Source: a virus. Taken from it: a stretch of 23,244 bases of DNA. Both the position numbers and the translations under genes were made by a program. The notes beneath the pieces were generated by a model. That model was not told the DNA's origin and made no database searches. It saw only the letters and a list, made by a program, of their open reading frames with translations. Position 1 is the stretch's first letter, and the number at the start of each line of letters is the position of its first letter. The stretch covers positions 1-23,244 of IMG/VR virus record IMGVR_UViG_3300022200_003077. One strand, given 5' to 3'. Shown one piece after another: positions 20,620 to 23,244 of this stretch.

Positions 20620-22884
20620 ATGAACTTACAGATTTACATATCAGACGAGCAAGGAATAAACGAGCGAAAAATAGACTTATTCCCGTCCGATACTATAAAT
20701 TTAAACCAGTCGATACAATCACTCCGCGACCTTACTAAAGTTTTTACCGACTTTACGCAGTCGTTTAAAGTTCCCGCAAGCGATAGCAATAACGCGACGT
20801 TTAAGCATTACTACCAGTCGCAAATAGATGACGGCTTCGATGCTAGGACAAAAAGAAAGGCACGCATAGAAATTAACGGCATTACTTTTAAGCTGGGCAA
20901 AATGCAGCTAAACTCGGTAGGTATCAAATCCAACAAACCCGAGTTTTACGACATTCAATTCTTTGGAAATACTATTGACATTAAAGACTTAGTAGGTGAT
21001 GACACGCTACGAGATTTAGATACACTTGATGCGCTTGATTTTGAATATACCGATAGCAACGTGCGAGCTAGGCTAGAAACAAATGCAAACGTTTCTTTTA
21101 GTCTGACTTCATACGCAAAGCGGTTTCTATTTAATAGCGACGGAAATGTGAACACGCCAGAAAGTGTAAACATAAAGTATGACCCTACGTACACAAACGG
21201 TATTGACTGGAAAGATTTAAAAGGGTACGTTAAGGTAAGTAAAATCATTGATGCAATAGAGCAAGAGTACGGGTTTACATTCAGCCGTGACTTCTTTGGG
21301 CGTGCTGAATTTCAACAGCTTTACATGAGTTTAGGGAATGGTAAGAGTACTAGGGAATTACTTTCTGAAAACTTGCTAGGCGAATATAATAGGGTGGTTT
21401 TTAGGGGTTCGGGTTCTAATTATATTCAAAATTCCTACATTATAAATATGCCTGTATCAAATCAAGCAGTTGATTATAGGCTTAAAATAGAAGTTAACGG
21501 GGAGGTTCTTTTTCAAACTGGTATAGTAAGAGGTAATATAAATATAAGGTTTAACCAACAAAACGCGCCTACTGGCAACTACAATGTAAAGTACTACATT
21601 GAAGCGGAGCGCGCTATGAATGTCACCCCTAGATTAAGATTGGAAAGTGTTAATTTTCCATTAGGTAGTTCAACTCTAATAGACGAAACCGTTTCAATTA
21701 CCACACTAAACCCTACCTTTAAAGTTAGCGAAAGCATAGCAAACATAAAGGTTCTAGACTGGTTTTCTGCAATATTAAAGTCTTTTAATCTAGTAATAGT
21801 ACCACAGCCAAATGGCACGCTGTACGTTAATGACCTAAATAGCTGGTATCTGCAAGGTGCAATACTGGACGTAAGTGATTACATAGATATAAGCACGCTA
21901 CAAGTATCGCGCGGTGAACTATTTAAAGAGATTAGCTTCAAGTACGAGGACACTCCGCAAATACTAGCGGCAGAATATGAATCTACTTTCGGTAAGCAAT
22001 TTGGCGCGGAGGAAATAAGCCTTTTAGGGCTTGCAACCGATGACACCTTAGAAGTAAAGCTACCATTTGAAAACCCACAATTTGAGCGCATAACAAACAG
22101 CCTAGTGCAATACGCTTACATTGTAGATGGTGAACTTGCGCCTTACGATAATAAGCCATTTTTAGCCTATTTGCCGACGTTATTACTAGATAGAAGTAAT
22201 AGGATAGGTTTTAATACGGACAGTTCTTACATCGCTTTAAACCAAGCCAACGTGCCTAGTCATTCAATCACGCTTTCGGGTGGTTTTACCGCGCAATTTG
22301 CAGATGAATTTAGCGAATATAACAGGACTTCGCTATCAGATAACTTTTATTCACGTTTTTACAAAGATTATTTTGACGACCTATTCAGTCCTAAGCGTAG
22401 AAAGTACTCATTTGATGCAGCTTTCCCACCGTTACTATTCTCAAAAATAGAAATAAACGATAGGCTAATCATTAAAGGCGAACGATATGTAATAGATAAC
22501 ATTGATACCGACTTAATAACAGGCAAAACTAAGCTTACTTTGCTTAATGATTTATTTGAAACGCTAATAAAAACAGAAACAAGCAGCACATTAAGTGAGA
22601 AATTTGGAGTTTTTAATGACGCTGGGTCATTCTATTACGTAGGTGGTGAGCAGATAGCGATAGCCTTTACAGATGATGACTTTATTACAATAGATAGCCA
22701 GCCGCCACTAGTTAGCTTTACACTATCAGAAAACGCCACGCTTGCAGATAGGGTCGGAGTCATTCAAATACAGGACGGACTTAGCGACCCTACTTTCGTA
22801 GTGCTGCAACCTTTTAACGATTTTAGAAAACTTGCTTTTGATAGCAACCAAATAACTTTTGATAATACAAATATAACATTTTAA
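20620..22884 (+). CDS. Large tail/baseplate hub-like structural protein
   Basis: The 754-residue protein begins MNLQIYISDEQG. Its conserved-looking N-terminal block is SLRDLTKVFTDFTQSFKVPA at about 35-54, followed by NATFKHYYQSQIDDGFDARTK at about 58-78 (with one residue between). I associate this block with a large tail protein family in flavobacterial and Cellulophaga phages. The rest is beta-rich, with a long middle domain (about 270-400) that looks AT-richer, then SKIEINDRLIIKGERYVIDN near 610-630. A baseplate or tail-hub role is inferred. It is the longest late gene in the window, starts behind late motif E, and the next fibre-type gene begins 2 bp after its stop. Confidence 0.6.
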   Translation: MNLQIYISDEQGINERKIDLFPSDTINLNQSIQSLRDLTKVFTDFTQSFKVPASDSNNATFKHYYQSQIDDGFDARTKRKARIEINGITFKLGKMQLNSVGIKSNKPEFYDIQFFGNTIDIKDLVGDDTLRDLDTLDALDFEYTDSNVRARLETNANVSFSLTSYAKRFLFNSDGNVNTPESVNIKYDPTYTNGIDWKDLKGYVKVSKIIDAIEQEYGFTFSRDFFGRAEFQQLYMSLGNGKSTRELLSENLLGEYNRVVFRGSGSNYIQNSYIINMPVSNQAVDYRLKIEVNGEVLFQTGIVRGNINIRFNQQNAPTGNYNVKYYIEAERAMNVTPRLRLESVNFPLGSSTLIDETVSITTLNPTFKVSESIANIKVLDWFSAILKSFNLVIVPQPNGTLYVNDLNSWYLQGAILDVSDYIDISTLQVSRGELFKEISFKYEDTPQILAAEYESTFGKQFGAEEISLLGLATDDTLEVKLPFENPQFERITNSLVQYAYIVDGELAPYDNKPFLAYLPTLLLDRSNRIGFNTDSSYIALNQANVPSHSITLSGGFTAQFADEFSEYNRTSLSDNFYSRFYKDYFDDLFSPKRRKYSFDAAFPPLLFSKIEINDRLIIKGERYVIDNIDTDLITGKTKLTLLNDLFETLIKTETSSTLSEKFGVFNDAGSFYYVGGEQIAIAFTDDDFITIDSQPPLVSFTLSENATLADRVGVIQIQDGLSDPTFVVLQPFNDFRKLAFDSNQITFDNTNITF

Positions 22885-22886
22885 CA

Positions 22887-23244
22887 ATGGCACTACTAGA
22901 CATAGAAATAGGGAGCGAACCAAACGACGGATTAGGCGATGACTTAAGAAACGGAGCGCAAAAAATAAACCAAAACTTTTTTAATGTAGAAAACTACACA
23001 GGTGGCGCGTCTTACTTTGATGAAACTTATAAAATAGGAAGCCCGCTTGTTATAGAAGAAGGTGTCCGCACAAAATTAACGTGTGATAATGGCACTATTG
23101 TAGACGGAAATTTACCTTTTGATTTTAGCGGTGGCATGTGGAACGCGACCACCAATAAATTAGTGGCAATTAATGAAAAAGACCGTATTATATTGGAAAT
23201 TAGATTTAAGGCTTCAGCATCTGTTAACAACGCGTTTTTTGATG
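22887..23244 (+). CDS. Fibre-type structural protein, truncated by window end
   Basis: ATG 22887 opens a frame that stays open to the last base (119 codons visible). The N-terminus, GSEPNDGLGDDLRNGAQKIN followed by QNFFNVENYTGG, matches the GxxxNDGxGDxLRxAxxKIN repeat-like lead of phage tail-fibre and appendage proteins. It should attach to the baseplate protein encoded immediately upstream. The later visible part is beta-rich. The C-terminus and total length lie beyond the window. Confidence 0.65.
   Translation, partial: MALLDIEIGSEPNDGLGDDLRNGAQKINQNFFNVENYTGGASYFDETYKIGSPLVIEEGVRTKLTCDNGTIVDGNLPFDFSGGMWNATTNKLVAINEKDRIILEIRFKASASVNNAFFD

Overview
The window is a slice of a tailed double-stranded DNA phage (or prophage) of Bacteroidota, most likely of a flavobacterium. 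The DNA is moderately AT-rich. Several host-type promoters fit the Bacteroidota -7 box TAnnTTTG. Many proteins (tail structural proteins, DUF3127, BT4734/VirE-type primase-helicase, NUMOD4-HNH, M15 endolysin) resemble families I associate with flavobacterial phages. No tRNA, rRNA or CRISPR array was seen. Portal, protease, major capsid and tape-measure genes are absent, so part of the virion module lies outside the window.

Layout. (1) 24-4889, late genes: a connector-like protein, a structural protein, a tail fibre with lectin-like domains, a small fibre-associated protein, a second fibre protein, then lysis genes (holin, M15 peptidase, one-piece spanin candidate). A strong terminator follows at 4928-4957. 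(2) 4988-5704, a metallophosphoesterase. (3) 5791-13655, early/replication genes behind a host-type promoter at 5738-5767: DnaA-domain-IV-like protein, ERF annealing protein, YqaJ-like exonuclease, OB-fold SSB-like protein, DUF3310, primase-helicase, an origin-like non-coding region, a homing endonuclease, an SF2 helicase with a stop codon inside its P-loop, VRR-NUC, and a phage sigma factor. (4) 13688-23244, late genes: CxxC protein, small and large terminase, a tail-assembly-chaperone pair joined by a predicted -1 frameshift, tail completion proteins, two large tail/baseplate proteins and a truncated fibre-type protein. Three genes run on the minus strand as islands inside this late block: two small unknowns and a PAPS-reductase-family protein.

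The most interesting signal is a two-block motif immediately upstream of five late genes (24, 13688, 16665, 17857, 20620). CGTTAATA lies 12-15 nt before each start codon. In the four copies readable in full, an AAAACAAA block lies upstream with exactly the same spacing (18 nt from C to C). The first copy in the terminase-to-tail block begins inside the stop codon of the sigma-factor gene. I infer a phage-encoded late transcription system: the sigma factor switches on dispersed late promoters that give nearly leaderless mRNAs. Other points of interest are the 6-bp TAA-containing interruption of the helicase Walker A next to a homing endonuclease, the T9 slippery site, inverted TGTAAC iterons around an AT-rich segment, and the reversed PAPS-reductase cassette with its own repeats.
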